Both the position numbers and the translations under genes were made by a program. Of a stretch of DNA of 26,692 bases, positions 15,859-22,765 are shown piece by piece. The notes beneath the pieces are model-generated. The model was given only the letters and a program-made list of their open reading frames with translations. It was not told where the DNA came from and searched no databases. The first letter of the stretch is position 1; every line of letters starts with the position of its first letter. The DNA is taken from assembly GCA_023433615.1 (NCBI GenBank), contig JAEZCJ010000172.1:1-26692 (forward strand), written 5' to 3'. This DNA is from Bacillota bacterium (GTDB taxonomy: Bacteria; Bacillota; Bacilli; Paenibacillales; Paenibacillaceae).

Positions 15859-15879
15859 AAAAAAGCAGGCAACGCCTGC
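15859..15879 (-). terminator. Hairpin ending ypfB transcripts and opening the cmk leader
   Basis: GCAGGC (15865-15870) pairs with GCCTGC (15874-15879) around a 3-base loop. On the minus strand it is followed by six T residues. The cmk promoter lies just upstream, so transcription should start about four bases before the stem. Confidence 0.8.
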
Positions 15880-15889
15880 GAACGTGAAA

Positions 15890-15918
15890 ATTATACCACA
15901 CTCTCCATAGCGATGCAA
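15890..15918 (-). promoter_or_regulatory. Promoter of cmk-plsC
   Basis: On the minus strand the -35 box TTGCAT (15918-15913) and a perfect -10 box TATAAT (15895-15890) are 17 bases apart. The expected start point is near 15883. Confidence 0.75.
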
Positions 15919-15930
15919 AAATCGGATCGC

Positions 15931-16149
15931 CTAGGAGGTTGTCGAACGCTCGCGCAACGGCTCCCCCTCCAGACGCTCGATCGAGGTCGCCCAATGTCGA
16001 AAATGATCGAAACGAAGCGCCGCCTGCGCCACAAATAGGGCAGCCAGCAGCGCTATGAGTCCGATCATTAGTTTCTTGCACAGCATGTCTGCGGCAGCCG
16101 CCCATTCCTTATCCGTCCAAGATCGCCATTGCTTCATGCGTATGGTCAT
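15931..16149 (-). CDS. ypfB: Small single-pass membrane protein, YpfB-like
   Basis: This protein has 72 residues, or 68 if the second ATG at 16137 is used. It has one membrane segment (about residues 27-45) after a charged N-terminus containing two tryptophans. It lies between ypfA and cmk, as does B. subtilis ypfB, and resembles the short DUF5359-type proteins there. Its function is not known. An AAGG-rich stretch precedes both possible starts, so the start is uncertain. A terminator hairpin follows about 50 bases downstream. Confidence 0.7.
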   Translation of the reverse strand: MTIRMKQWRSWTDKEWAAAADMLCKKLMIGLIALLAALFVAQAALRFDHFRHWATSIERLEGEPLRERSTTS

Positions 16150-16234
16150 CCTTGCCTTGTTTTACGGTAGTATGACCAGGGCCTCGACCCTCTATGCATC
16201 CAGCGGCATTAGCACTGCGGATAAGTCGCGAAGA

Positions 16235-16885
16235 CTATCGCTTGCGGAATTCCAGCTGACGCTCGAAGCAGTACCGAATAATCTTTTGCCGTTCTCCGTC
16301 GGAGATTTCGGAGAATTTGGCCATAACTTGGTTCCGGCCTGACTCCAGCTGCTTCACGCGCACAATCTCCGGTCGGAAATTCGCATGGTCGACCGAACCG
16401 TTCTTATACGGGAGCAGCAGCCAGCAATCGAGGATATCGCCCGACTTAAGCTGCCACTTGCCTTCGGTTATGAAGGATATGCCGCCTCCGCCCACGTCGT
16501 CCGTCATCGCGAGGAATCGGACGCTCGAGAATTTGATCGCAAGCTCGAGCTCTGCGGCCACCCTGAGGAACGTGCGCCGCTGCACTTTCGTAATCGACTC
16601 CGGATCCGGGTTCTCGATCGCGATCAGGCGGATGACCTCTTCCTTGAAGCCGAGCACGTGCGTGCTGAAGAAGTTTTTCACGCCGCCGTCGCTGAGAAAA
16701 TAAGCCGAAAGTTCGTCGCCGAGATACAGCTTCTTATACTTTCCCGTCTTCTCGTTCAGAGGAACTTCGATGAGCATCCGATCCTCGGCAATGTCCGCGA
16801 TTCGGGATTTATATTCGATCTTCGTCTCTTCTTCGTCTGACGAAGCTACCTGCAAGAACAAGGTTTGATTCACCTTTGGCAACAA
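16235..16885 (-). CDS. ypfA: c-di-GMP-binding PilZ-domain flagellar brake protein
   Basis: This 216-residue protein has an N-terminal YcgR-like (PilZN) region and a C-terminal PilZ domain from about residue 100. The c-di-GMP-binding RxxxR motif is in QRRTFLR (Arg104, Arg108), and the second motif is DVGGGG at 130-135, with glycine at the usual Ser/Ala position. In B. subtilis YpfA (DgrA/MotI) binds c-di-GMP and then slows the flagellar motor. The start is a TTG at 16885 with GGGGGAG upstream; the next codon is also TTG. It has a strong promoter of its own. Confidence 0.93.
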   Translation of the reverse strand: MLPKVNQTLFLQVASSDEEETKIEYKSRIADIAEDRMLIEVPLNEKTGKYKKLYLGDELSAYFLSDGGVKNFFSTHVLGFKEEVIRLIAIENPDPESITKVQRRTFLRVAAELELAIKFSSVRFLAMTDDVGGGGISFITEGKWQLKSGDILDCWLLLPYKNGSVDHANFRPEIVRVKQLESGRNQVMAKFSEISDGERQKIIRYCFERQLEFRKR

Positions 16886-16908
16886 TTCCGCTCCCCCCCA
16901 TAAGCAAG

Positions 16909-16935
16909 ATTATAGCATGCCTAAGGGGCGTTCAA
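16909..16935 (-). promoter_or_regulatory. Promoter of ypfA-ypfB
   Basis: On the minus strand a perfect -10 box TATAAT (16914-16909), extended by TGC, follows TTGAAC (16935-16930) at the short spacing of 15 bases. It lies in the gap after ypeB. Confidence 0.65.
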
Positions 16936-16981
16936 CCAGCTTGAAAATGATTCTTTTTCCCTATTTGTCCAATTATGTCGA

Positions 16982-18346
16982 TTACCCTGCAGCTTGCTCT
17001 TCATCCGTCTCGAAACGCTCGATTTTCTCTTCGCCGCCGTCCTCCGCATTAATGAAGATCTTGTAGCGTCCTCCGTTAATGCGACCGGCGAATTCGTAGC
17101 AGAGCACTTCTTCGTCCAGATCGTTATCGATGAGCGCCATCTGCATGCCGCTCGTCTCGAATGACGGATTAAGCGCCTTGCGCGCCTCGTCCTCCGTTAT
17201 GGCAGGCTTGGCAAGCTTGCGCTTATGATGCTCGTAGACGAAATCGACGGCCTGCAGCCCCAATACTTCTGCCTGATCGAGCGCCACTTTCACCGTCAGC
17301 TTCTCCGGGTAGATGACGATGCCGTTCTGAACCGCGGAGAACGTAATATTGACCGCGTTGTCGAAGCGATCGAAGCTCACGCCCTTCATCTCCGGATACC
17401 CGTGCTGCTTCAGGAACCGGGCTGCCGCGTCCTCGGCTTCTCGCATGCTTGCCGTCGGCTGCTTCTCGATCTTCCGCGGGTTCATGAACCAGATCAATTG
17501 GCTGCCCCGCTTCGTATAGTCCAACTGAATGCGGCCCTTCTCGTCCTCGCTGTCGACCGTCGCGGAATACGACGCATACTCGGTGCCTTTGCCGTTCTCC
17601 ACGACCTTGATGACGGATGGATCCTGAATGCCAAGAAACTTGGCAGCGGCCTTCTTAATATCCTCCGGCGACGATGCGTTGCCGCTTAACATGCTGATGC
17701 CGCGCTTCTGATAGATGCTGGCCACCGACGGTCCCCAATTGATCTCCGGATACTCGCTTACCTTCTTATCGACCGTTTTGAAGCCGTCAATGATCGTATT
17801 GTCGCGCGGCGTCCGTTCAGACGCAAGCGCGATCTCCACGTCCATCCATCGCAGGTTATCGTCCAGTACTTTGGCCTGCATGGATTTGAGATCCTTGGAA
17901 ATATCCTCCGAGTTTTTATATAACGTCTTCAGCGTCTCGTATTCCTTGTCCGACAAAGGTTGCTTAGTCAGATCCCTCACCGCCGCACGATAGGAGAAGC
18001 TGGCAATCTTAGATAAGAACTCCTCGGTTTGGTTGAAAGGCAAAAGCGTAAGCGGCAGTTGATTAATCTCGCTCTGGGCCTGGCTCGTAATTCTCCACAC
18101 GTTAATCAAGCCTTTGCGATGATAAGCTTGCGATGTGGAATTGACAGCCAGCGTATTGCCCAACTGCTCGTGCAGTTGATCGACATGATAACTTAAATCG
18201 TGGAAGGCGCGTTGGTACTGATTCTCGGCCTTAATCAAAATGCTGTTCTTCTCTTGATGCTCTTGATAGCCCCAATAGACCGCCCCGATCAAGGCGATGG
18301 CTGCTACAGGAAACAATACGGCGCTTAAACGTCGATACACAGGCAA
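16982..18346 (-). CDS. ypeB: Germination protein YpeB
   Basis: This 454-residue protein has an N-terminal membrane anchor (about residues 8-26), a long helical region, and three PepSY-like repeats in the C-terminal half. In Bacillus YpeB is exported to the forespore and is needed to place and protect the cortex-lytic enzyme SleB; the two are normally made from a sleB-ypeB operon. Here sleB is not adjacent. The start may be the TTG at 18346 (AAAGGAG only three bases away) or the GTG at 18340, which has a better nine-base gap. The ribosome site lies in a long hairpin. Confidence 0.95.
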   Translation of the reverse strand: MPVYRRLSAVLFPVAAIALIGAVYWGYQEHQEKNSILIKAENQYQRAFHDLSYHVDQLHEQLGNTLAVNSTSQAYHRKGLINVWRITSQAQSEINQLPLTLLPFNQTEEFLSKIASFSYRAAVRDLTKQPLSDKEYETLKTLYKNSEDISKDLKSMQAKVLDDNLRWMDVEIALASERTPRDNTIIDGFKTVDKKVSEYPEINWGPSVASIYQKRGISMLSGNASSPEDIKKAAAKFLGIQDPSVIKVVENGKGTEYASYSATVDSEDEKGRIQLDYTKRGSQLIWFMNPRKIEKQPTASMREAEDAAARFLKQHGYPEMKGVSFDRFDNAVNITFSAVQNGIVIYPEKLTVKVALDQAEVLGLQAVDFVYEHHKRKLAKPAITEDEARKALNPSFETSGMQMALIDNDLDEEVLCYEFAGRINGGRYKIFINAEDGGEEKIERFETDEEQAAG

Positions 18347-18400
18347 AAGCTCCTTTCATTAACAAACCTGGTGTTAGTGTGGTTTGTCGAAAGGAGCTTT
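18346..18400 (-). promoter_or_regulatory. Hairpin sequestering the ypeB ribosome binding site
   Basis: The outer arms AAAGCTCCTTTC (18346-18357) and GAAAGGAGCTTT (18389-18400) pair perfectly over 12 bp. The inner arms ACAAACC (18362-18368) and GGTTTGT (18381-18387) add 7 bp around a 12-base loop. In the minus-strand RNA the 3' arm contains AAAGGAG and reaches the first base of the TTG start codon, so translation should be blocked when it folds. No long T-run follows the stem. Confidence 0.8.
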
Positions 18401-18418
18401 ATGCATGGATCGGACTGT

Positions 18419-18583
18419 TCATTGAACGTGTTCTTCAACCTCGAAATCTTCGGTATTGTTGCACAAGCATTGCTTGAACCCGGTGTCGATGCGTCCCTTA
18501 TCACGCTTGCCCCGAAGCACGAACTTCTCGCCGCAATGATTGCATCGAATCCGGACTTTTACCCTTAACGTTGTCGTAGCCAT
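18419..18583 (-). CDS. Small zinc-ribbon-like protein
   Basis: This 54-residue protein (MATTTLRVKVRIRCNHCGEK...) has CNHC at residues 14-17 and CLC at 39-41, giving four cysteines placed to bind one zinc ion. The middle is basic and the C-terminus acidic. I do not recognise the family. The start is uncertain: the ATG at 18583 gives a compact domain but lacks a close ribosome site. The frame also opens at an ATG (18625) and a TTG (18637) just after prsW. It occupies the interval between prsW and ypeB where sleB is found in B. subtilis. Confidence 0.6.
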   Translation of the reverse strand: MATTTLRVKVRIRCNHCGEKFVLRGKRDKGRIDTGFKQCLCNNTEDFEVEEHVQ

Positions 18584-18639
18584 ATGCGATGGAAACCGTC
18601 CCTTTCTCGAACATTTCCTTCCCATTATGGACCACAATG

Positions 18640-19329
18640 CTAGGATTTAACCTCATCCTTTCGCGAGACGATGCGGAATGGCGAACCGTTATTCGCGCTC
18701 TTGATCTTGATCGAACTGCGAACCCATAAGAACAGCATAAGCGGGATGATGAGCCACAGCCAATACGTGCGGACGACGAGGATGATATAGTCGTACAAGC
18801 CGTGCCAGAATACCGGGAGCGCGAGCGACAGCATCAGGAAATGTCTTGAACGCGACTTCGCGAACTTCGCTTTGCCCATGTAATACCCCATCACGACGCC
18901 GAACAGCGCATGGCCCGATACGGGGAGAAGCGCCCGGAGAAGCAGCGATCCGAAGGTGGCCGGCTGCAGGAAGGCGTATAGCACATTCTCGAGCGTAGCG
19001 AAGCCCAGCGAAATTGCCGCGGCATATACGATGCCGTCGTACGGCTCGTCGAATTCGGTATGATTATAGATGACATGATACAACACGAACCACTTCAAGC
19101 CTTCCTCTACGCCGGCCGAGATGATGAAGGCAAATGCCAACGGCTCTTCGCCCCACCACAGCGTCAGCCCGCGCTGAATGACCGCGATCGGTACGACGAC
19201 CAATACGCCGATCAAGAACATTCGAATCACCATGTGGATCGGCTCCGAATCATAACGATCCTTCAAATATAAGTAAGTCATCAGTGCGATGCCCGGTGCA
19301 ATCGCTGCCGTCAGGATCGAGAATACCAT
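18640..19329 (-). CDS. prsW: Intramembrane glutamic protease PrsW
   Basis: This 229-residue protein has about seven membrane segments and the PrsW protease motifs: EEGLKW with Glu75 and Glu76, DEPYDGIVYAAA, and SGHALFGVVMGYY with a later FWHGLYD. In B. subtilis PrsW makes the first cut in the anti-sigma factor RsiW, which activates SigW under envelope stress. RsiW is not in this window. The ATG at 19329 has GAAGGAGGTG upstream, at a slightly long distance. In B. subtilis prsW is followed by sleB and ypeB; here a small Cys-rich gene follows. Confidence 0.95.
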   Translation of the reverse strand: MVFSILTAAIAPGIALMTYLYLKDRYDSEPIHMVIRMFLIGVLVVVPIAVIQRGLTLWWGEEPLAFAFIISAGVEEGLKWFVLYHVIYNHTEFDEPYDGIVYAAAISLGFATLENVLYAFLQPATFGSLLLRALLPVSGHALFGVVMGYYMGKAKFAKSRSRHFLMLSLALPVFWHGLYDYIILVVRTYWLWLIIPLMLFLWVRSSIKIKSANNGSPFRIVSRKDEVKS

Positions 19330-19363
19330 CCCTTGCCTTTCACCTCCTTCTCTGCCAGCAACG

Positions 19364-19412
19364 GAAAGAGAGCGTCTGCCGGACGGTGTACCGCCTGTAG
19401 ATGCTCTCTTTC
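19364..19412 (-). terminator. Hairpin after mecB
   Basis: GAAAGAGAGC (19364-19373) pairs with GCTCTCTTTC (19403-19412), with further inner pairing. It starts 18 bases after the mecB stop and precedes prsW. The T-run is interrupted, so termination may be partial. Confidence 0.55.
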
Positions 19413-19429
19413 GCGTCGTGCCTCATGGA

Positions 19430-20041
19430 TTAATCAAAATGATTGCATATTTCGCGAACGGCTTCCGATGCAATGATGACCTTGCCGTACTCTTCCAGAA
19501 CCGCTTGCGTAACGGAAGCGGCTTCGCCGAATTCCGCCAGCAACGCTATGATTGCTAGATTACGGCTGGTTTCGCTGCCAGCCGGATCGAATGCCAGCAT
19601 ATACTTACCTTGATAAGCGTATAATCGCCCGTCTTCCGTATGGCCGGACGCGAGCAACGCCTTGCTTGCCGAGATCACATCCTCGAAATCGCGGAAGGCG
19701 TACATCACGACGTCCGTCTGCTCGAGCGTGACTTCCAGCTCGTATACGTCTTCGTCCTGTTCGTCGTCGCTATCCCCATAACCGCTTTGCTGCGATTCCG
19801 TCTTGCCGCGGGTTACGATCACGACCATGCCTTGGGCCGGGAGGGCAAATACTTCCACTGCCAGAGGACCGCTTGCATCGAACCCGAGTTCGCTGTGAGC
19901 CTGATCCATCATCTCGCTGAACAGCTCATGCACCTTCGGAATTTCGCGCCACATGTCCTCTTTCTGCAATCCCCGTTCCAGGAGGTCATCGAACGTCAGG
20001 AAAATCCGAATCTTGTCCTGACTCAGCCGCTCGATCTTCAT
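19430..20041 (-). CDS. mecB: MecA-family ClpC adaptor protein (YpbH/MecB type)
   Basis: This 203-residue protein has the N-terminal MecA substrate-binding region (MKIERLSQDKIRIFLTFDDLLERG). A very acidic linker follows (about 98-110, DSDDEQDEDVYE), then the C-terminal domain that docks on ClpC. MecA adaptors activate ClpCP and deliver substrates such as ComK. The position near ypbG and ypbD points to YpbH (MecB) rather than MecA, although mecA itself cannot be excluded from sequence alone. The ATG at 20041 has GAGGAGGG upstream; an open 23-codon extension was rejected. A sigma-A-type promoter lies just upstream. Confidence 0.88.
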   Translation of the reverse strand: MKIERLSQDKIRIFLTFDDLLERGLQKEDMWREIPKVHELFSEMMDQAHSELGFDASGPLAVEVFALPAQGMVVIVTRGKTESQQSGYGDSDDEQDEDVYELEVTLEQTDVVMYAFRDFEDVISASKALLASGHTEDGRLYAYQGKYMLAFDPAGSETSRNLAIIALLAEFGEAASVTQAVLEEYGKVIIASEAVREICNHFD

Positions 20042-20066
20042 GCAGGATCCCTCCTCTGCAGCATCG

Positions 20067-20095
20067 GTTATAACAGCGTATGAACCATCATACAA
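20067..20095 (-). promoter_or_regulatory. Promoter of mecB
   Basis: On the minus strand the -35 box TTGTAT (20095-20090) and -10 box TATAAC (20072-20067) are 17 bases apart, about 26 bases before the mecB start. Confidence 0.6.
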
Positions 20096-20162
20096 TATGT
20101 GATTAATCATACGTATGTAACTATGTTACCATGTCTCACCCCGAAATGCACTATCGAAGGGT

Positions 20163-20197
20163 AAAAAAACAGCCGTTTCCGCATGCGCGGAAACGGC
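20163..20197 (-). terminator. Terminator of the small membrane-protein gene
   Basis: A perfect 11-bp stem, GCCGTTTCCGC (20172-20182) with GCGGAAACGGC (20187-20197), has a 4-base loop. On the minus strand it is followed by TG and seven T residues, 16 bases after the stop at 20214. Confidence 0.93.
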
Positions 20198-20213
20198 CTG
20201 GATTGTTGCTATT

Positions 20214-20579
20214 TTAATGGGAAGCTTGCGCAGACGCGGCGTTCGCCTGGGATGCGCTTGTGTCTGCCAATATTTCGTTCGCTGCCGCCTTGACCTCAGG
20301 ATCGCTGTTCAGCATATGCTCGATCGTTTTCCACGAATCCTCGCTCTTGCCGGAGTTGCCCGCGTTCTGTTTCGCATCGTGCTTCGCGCCCGGTTTCGCG
20401 GACATTTCATTGCCGAACTTGCGCGTCAATGCCGTCTCCAATATTCGGCCTTTCATGCCTGTAACCAACTGCCCCGTCGCATTGCCGGCCCAAGCGAGCG
20501 AGCCCGGCTTCTTCTGCGACATGTAAGCGGCAGCGGCGATTCCGACTATGCCCCCTAGAATAAATCCGCTCCATCTCAT
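20214..20579 (-). CDS. Small membrane-anchored protein, YtxH-like
   Basis: This 121-residue protein has a glycine-rich N-terminal membrane segment (MRWSGFILGGIVGIAAAAY) and a hydrophilic, Ala/Lys/Asn-rich remainder without recognised motifs. The N-terminal pattern resembles YtxH-type general-stress proteins, but this is a loose likeness. The ATG at 20579 has the strong site AAGGAGG. It is a single-gene unit with its own terminator, divergent from the polysaccharide deacetylase gene. Confidence 0.75.
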   Translation of the reverse strand: MRWSGFILGGIVGIAAAAYMSQKKPGSLAWAGNATGQLVTGMKGRILETALTRKFGNEMSAKPGAKHDAKQNAGNSGKSEDSWKTIEHMLNSDPEVKAAANEILADTSASQANAASAQASH

Positions 20580-20671
20580 GATATGCCAACCTCCTTAATC
20601 GATTCGGATCACGTATGTAGTGTGCCCGTGCCCAGGCAGTTAATCCGATTCAAAATTAGGAAGCGAAGACG

Positions 20672-20701
20672 TTGTTGGAATGGCGCCGACCATGATAAAC
20701 T
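20672..20701 (+). promoter_or_regulatory. Candidate promoter of the polysaccharide deacetylase gene
   Basis: A poor -35 box TTGTTG (20672-20677) is followed after 18 bases by the -10 box TAAACT (20696-20701), which carries an extended TGA. It is the best + strand candidate before the ATG at 20737. Confidence 0.4.
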
Positions 20702-20736
20702 ATGTCGAAACATCACGAAATGGAGGCCAGATTGCG

Positions 20737-21657
20737 ATGATGCGGTACCAGCCCCTAACCCTGTTGCTCGCGCTCTTGTTGACGCTGACGACTGCATGCG
20801 GCGATTCGGGCAATCAGCTGCCGGCAGCGAATGATTCCCCTCCCGCAGCTGTAGTACGGGAGCCTGCGGAGGAGCAATCGCCGCCGGAAGAACTTGCCGA
20901 AGATCCGGCAGCCGATAATGACGCAGCCGCCGATGCGAATGGACCTGACGCGCCGGATGATACGGCGGATCAAGCGCCGGATTCGCCGGCCGCGGAGGAG
21001 ACGCCGCCCAAGAAGCTCTATCGCATGACCGATGCGTATCGGTTCGTGCCGATCGATTCGTCCGCGCCGGATAAGGTCGTGCTATTGACGTTCGATGACG
21101 GCCCCAAGGAGGCGGATATGCTGACGAGCATGCTCGATACGCTCGACAAGCACAACGCCAAGGCTGTCTTCTTCGTGAACGGCTATCGTGCCGCGAAGCA
21201 GCCGGAGCTGCTCACGCTGATCCATGATCGCGGTCAGACGATCGGCAATCATTCTTGGGATCATATCGATCTGAAGAAAGAAGCACCGGAGAAAGTTACG
21301 CAACAGATAAAGGATGTGCAGGATCTCGTCTTCAAGCATACCGGACAGCGGCCGACCTTGTTCCGCCCTCCGTTCGGCTCGGGCGGCGAAGCCGTCAAGG
21401 GGGTTGCGAAGCGCGAAGGCTTGCTGTACATGACCTGGTCCAACGGTTCGCTGGACTGGGATTCCAGTACCAAAGACAAGCCGGATGCCGTCATTGCCAA
21501 CGTTCTTGATCAGCTGCACCCCGGAGCGAACATCCTGATGCACGAACTGCCTTGGACCGAACAAGCGCTTGATCGGCTATTGACGCAGCTGACCGACAAG
21601 GGCTATAGCTTTATCGACCCGGCTGCGATCGAGACGCCTGCCGCTGACGAAGCGTAA
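20737..21657 (+). CDS. Polysaccharide deacetylase lipoprotein (NodB domain)
   Basis: This 306-residue protein has a signal peptide with an atypical lipobox (LTTAC, Cys21) and an Asp/Glu/Pro/Ala-rich linker (about 22-92). A NodB domain follows, with TFDDGP (118-123), NHSWDH (171-176), RPPFG (210-214) and LMHE (His269). These are the metal-binding and catalytic residues of family 4 carbohydrate esterases, which remove N-acetyl groups from peptidoglycan or chitin-like sugars. Starts at ATG 20737 or 20740 are possible, with GGAGG ten bases before the first. It is one of the few + strand genes. Its last 47 bases overlap the 3' end of the ypbG-like gene tail to tail. Confidence 0.92.
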   Translation: MMRYQPLTLLLALLLTLTTACGDSGNQLPAANDSPPAAVVREPAEEQSPPEELAEDPAADNDAAADANGPDAPDDTADQAPDSPAAEETPPKKLYRMTDAYRFVPIDSSAPDKVVLLTFDDGPKEADMLTSMLDTLDKHNAKAVFFVNGYRAAKQPELLTLIHDRGQTIGNHSWDHIDLKKEAPEKVTQQIKDVQDLVFKHTGQRPTLFRPPFGSGGEAVKGVAKREGLLYMTWSNGSLDWDSSTKDKPDAVIANVLDQLHPGANILMHELPWTEQALDRLLTQLTDKGYSFIDPAAIETPAADEA

Positions 21658-22489
21658 GGACGTGAGCCTCCGCAGGCGCGTTCAAGCGCAGCGGCAGATG
21701 CGATGTGCCATACCCTTTGCTGACGAACAGCCGGAGACGCCGCTCTCCGGCTGCTTGGCGTACCTTCAGCTCATACCACCCGCCTGCGTAGGTCACGGTC
21801 GTATAGGAACGGTACAAGGGTCCTAGCACGGGCAGCACGATTTGACCGCCGTGCGTGTGTCCCGCAAGCACGAGATCGACATGAAGCGCCGGTCGGTCCA
21901 CAAGCTTCTCGATCAAGATGGGGTCATGCGCTAGCAGTATGGTGCAGTCCTCCTCGACTCTGCCAGGAAAATCGATCGGAGGCTGAAGCGCCATCTCCAG
22001 CCGATCCCTGCCGCTCTTCGAGTCGTCCACTCCGGCAAGCCGCAGACGCTCCCCCCCGCGCTGTTCCAATACCACGGCGTCATTCGACAGGATGCGAACG
22101 CCCTCTTCGCGCAGTAGCACCTCCAATTCGCGCGCATGATCATCGTAATCGTGATTGCCGTATACCATGTAGATCGGTCCGAGCGAGGCGAGCAGCTTAA
22201 TATTGCGCCGCGTGCGTTCCAACGGGACTTTGCGTTCCCTGAGATCGCCACCGATCAGTACGAGATCGATGCGGCCCCCGGCGGCGGCTTGCTCGATATC
22301 CCGACGCTCGACCAGCCTGCGATGAATATCGCTAATAAAAAAAATACGCGTCCCTTCGAAGGACGCTGGAAGGCGGTCCAGCTCGACATCCATCTCTCGA
22401 ACCGCCGCTCGCCTGGCTTCTGCGTGCATCCAAGCCGTCATCGCCGCGCCAATGCCGGCGGCCGCAAGTAGTACGCCTGTGATCGTCAT
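21611..22489 (-). CDS. ypbG: Membrane-anchored metallophosphoesterase, YpbG-like
   Basis: This 292-residue protein has an N-terminal membrane anchor (residues 3-20) and a calcineurin-like phosphoesterase domain. The metal-binding motifs are SDIH (Asp54, His56), GGD (80-82), GNHD (111-114), AHDP (187-190) and GHTHGG (210-215). The substrate is not known; relatives act on UDP-diacylglucosamine-like or cyclic nucleotide substrates. The ATG at 22489 has GGAGGAGG upstream. It belongs with the ypbD-side genes, as in B. subtilis. The 3' end overlaps the convergent deacetylase gene, and there is no terminator between them. Confidence 0.92.
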   Translation of the reverse strand: MTITGVLLAAAGIGAAMTAWMHAEARRAAVREMDVELDRLPASFEGTRIFFISDIHRRLVERRDIEQAAAGGRIDLVLIGGDLRERKVPLERTRRNIKLLASLGPIYMVYGNHDYDDHARELEVLLREEGVRILSNDAVVLEQRGGERLRLAGVDDSKSGRDRLEMALQPPIDFPGRVEEDCTILLAHDPILIEKLVDRPALHVDLVLAGHTHGGQIVLPVLGPLYRSYTTVTYAGGWYELKVRQAAGERRLRLFVSKGYGTSHLPLRLNAPAEAHVLTLRQRQASRSQPGR

Positions 22490-22525
22490 GTCGACACCTC
22501 CTCCGTAATCAGCGCGAACGTGAGG

Positions 22526-22765
22526 CTATTGATTGCCCGCGAGCTCCCTGCCGAAGAAGAATAATCCGGCAGCGAGCACGAGGAACAGGACGATGAGCGT
22601 GTTGTAGAACCAACTCGCCATCTGCTGCTTGTTCGAAGGATGCTTCACGCGGCGGGAAGGCAGCGACGCATCGCCCTCCACAGGCGGTTGCACAGCCGCG
22701 CTCTTCGCCTTGCGTCTGCTCCTCGCCTGCGAGGAGCGTGTCGTCGTTTCCTCATTGATCATCAT
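22526..22765 (-). CDS. Small protein with a C-terminal membrane anchor
   Basis: This 79-residue protein has a basic, Ser/Arg/Lys-rich N-terminal half (RSSQARSRRKAKSAA) and one membrane segment at about residues 51-71. I do not recognise the family. It lies between ypbD and ypbG, where B. subtilis has ypbE and ypbF, but there is no LysM domain and the resemblance is only positional. The start at 22765 overlaps the ypbD stop as ATGA and has GGAGGG ten bases upstream, so the two are probably translated together. The frame is open much further upstream, but that part lies within ypbD. Confidence 0.72.
   Translation of the reverse strand: MMINEETTTRSSQARSRRKAKSAAVQPPVEGDASLPSRRVKHPSNKQQMASWFYNTLIVLFLVLAAGLFFFGRELAGNQ

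Noticed and set aside
15832..15918. Longer N-terminus for cmk starting at an ATG near 15918
   Set aside because: It would read through the promoter and terminator hairpin, and the added residues match nothing in the family. The TTG at 15831 has the proper ribosome site.
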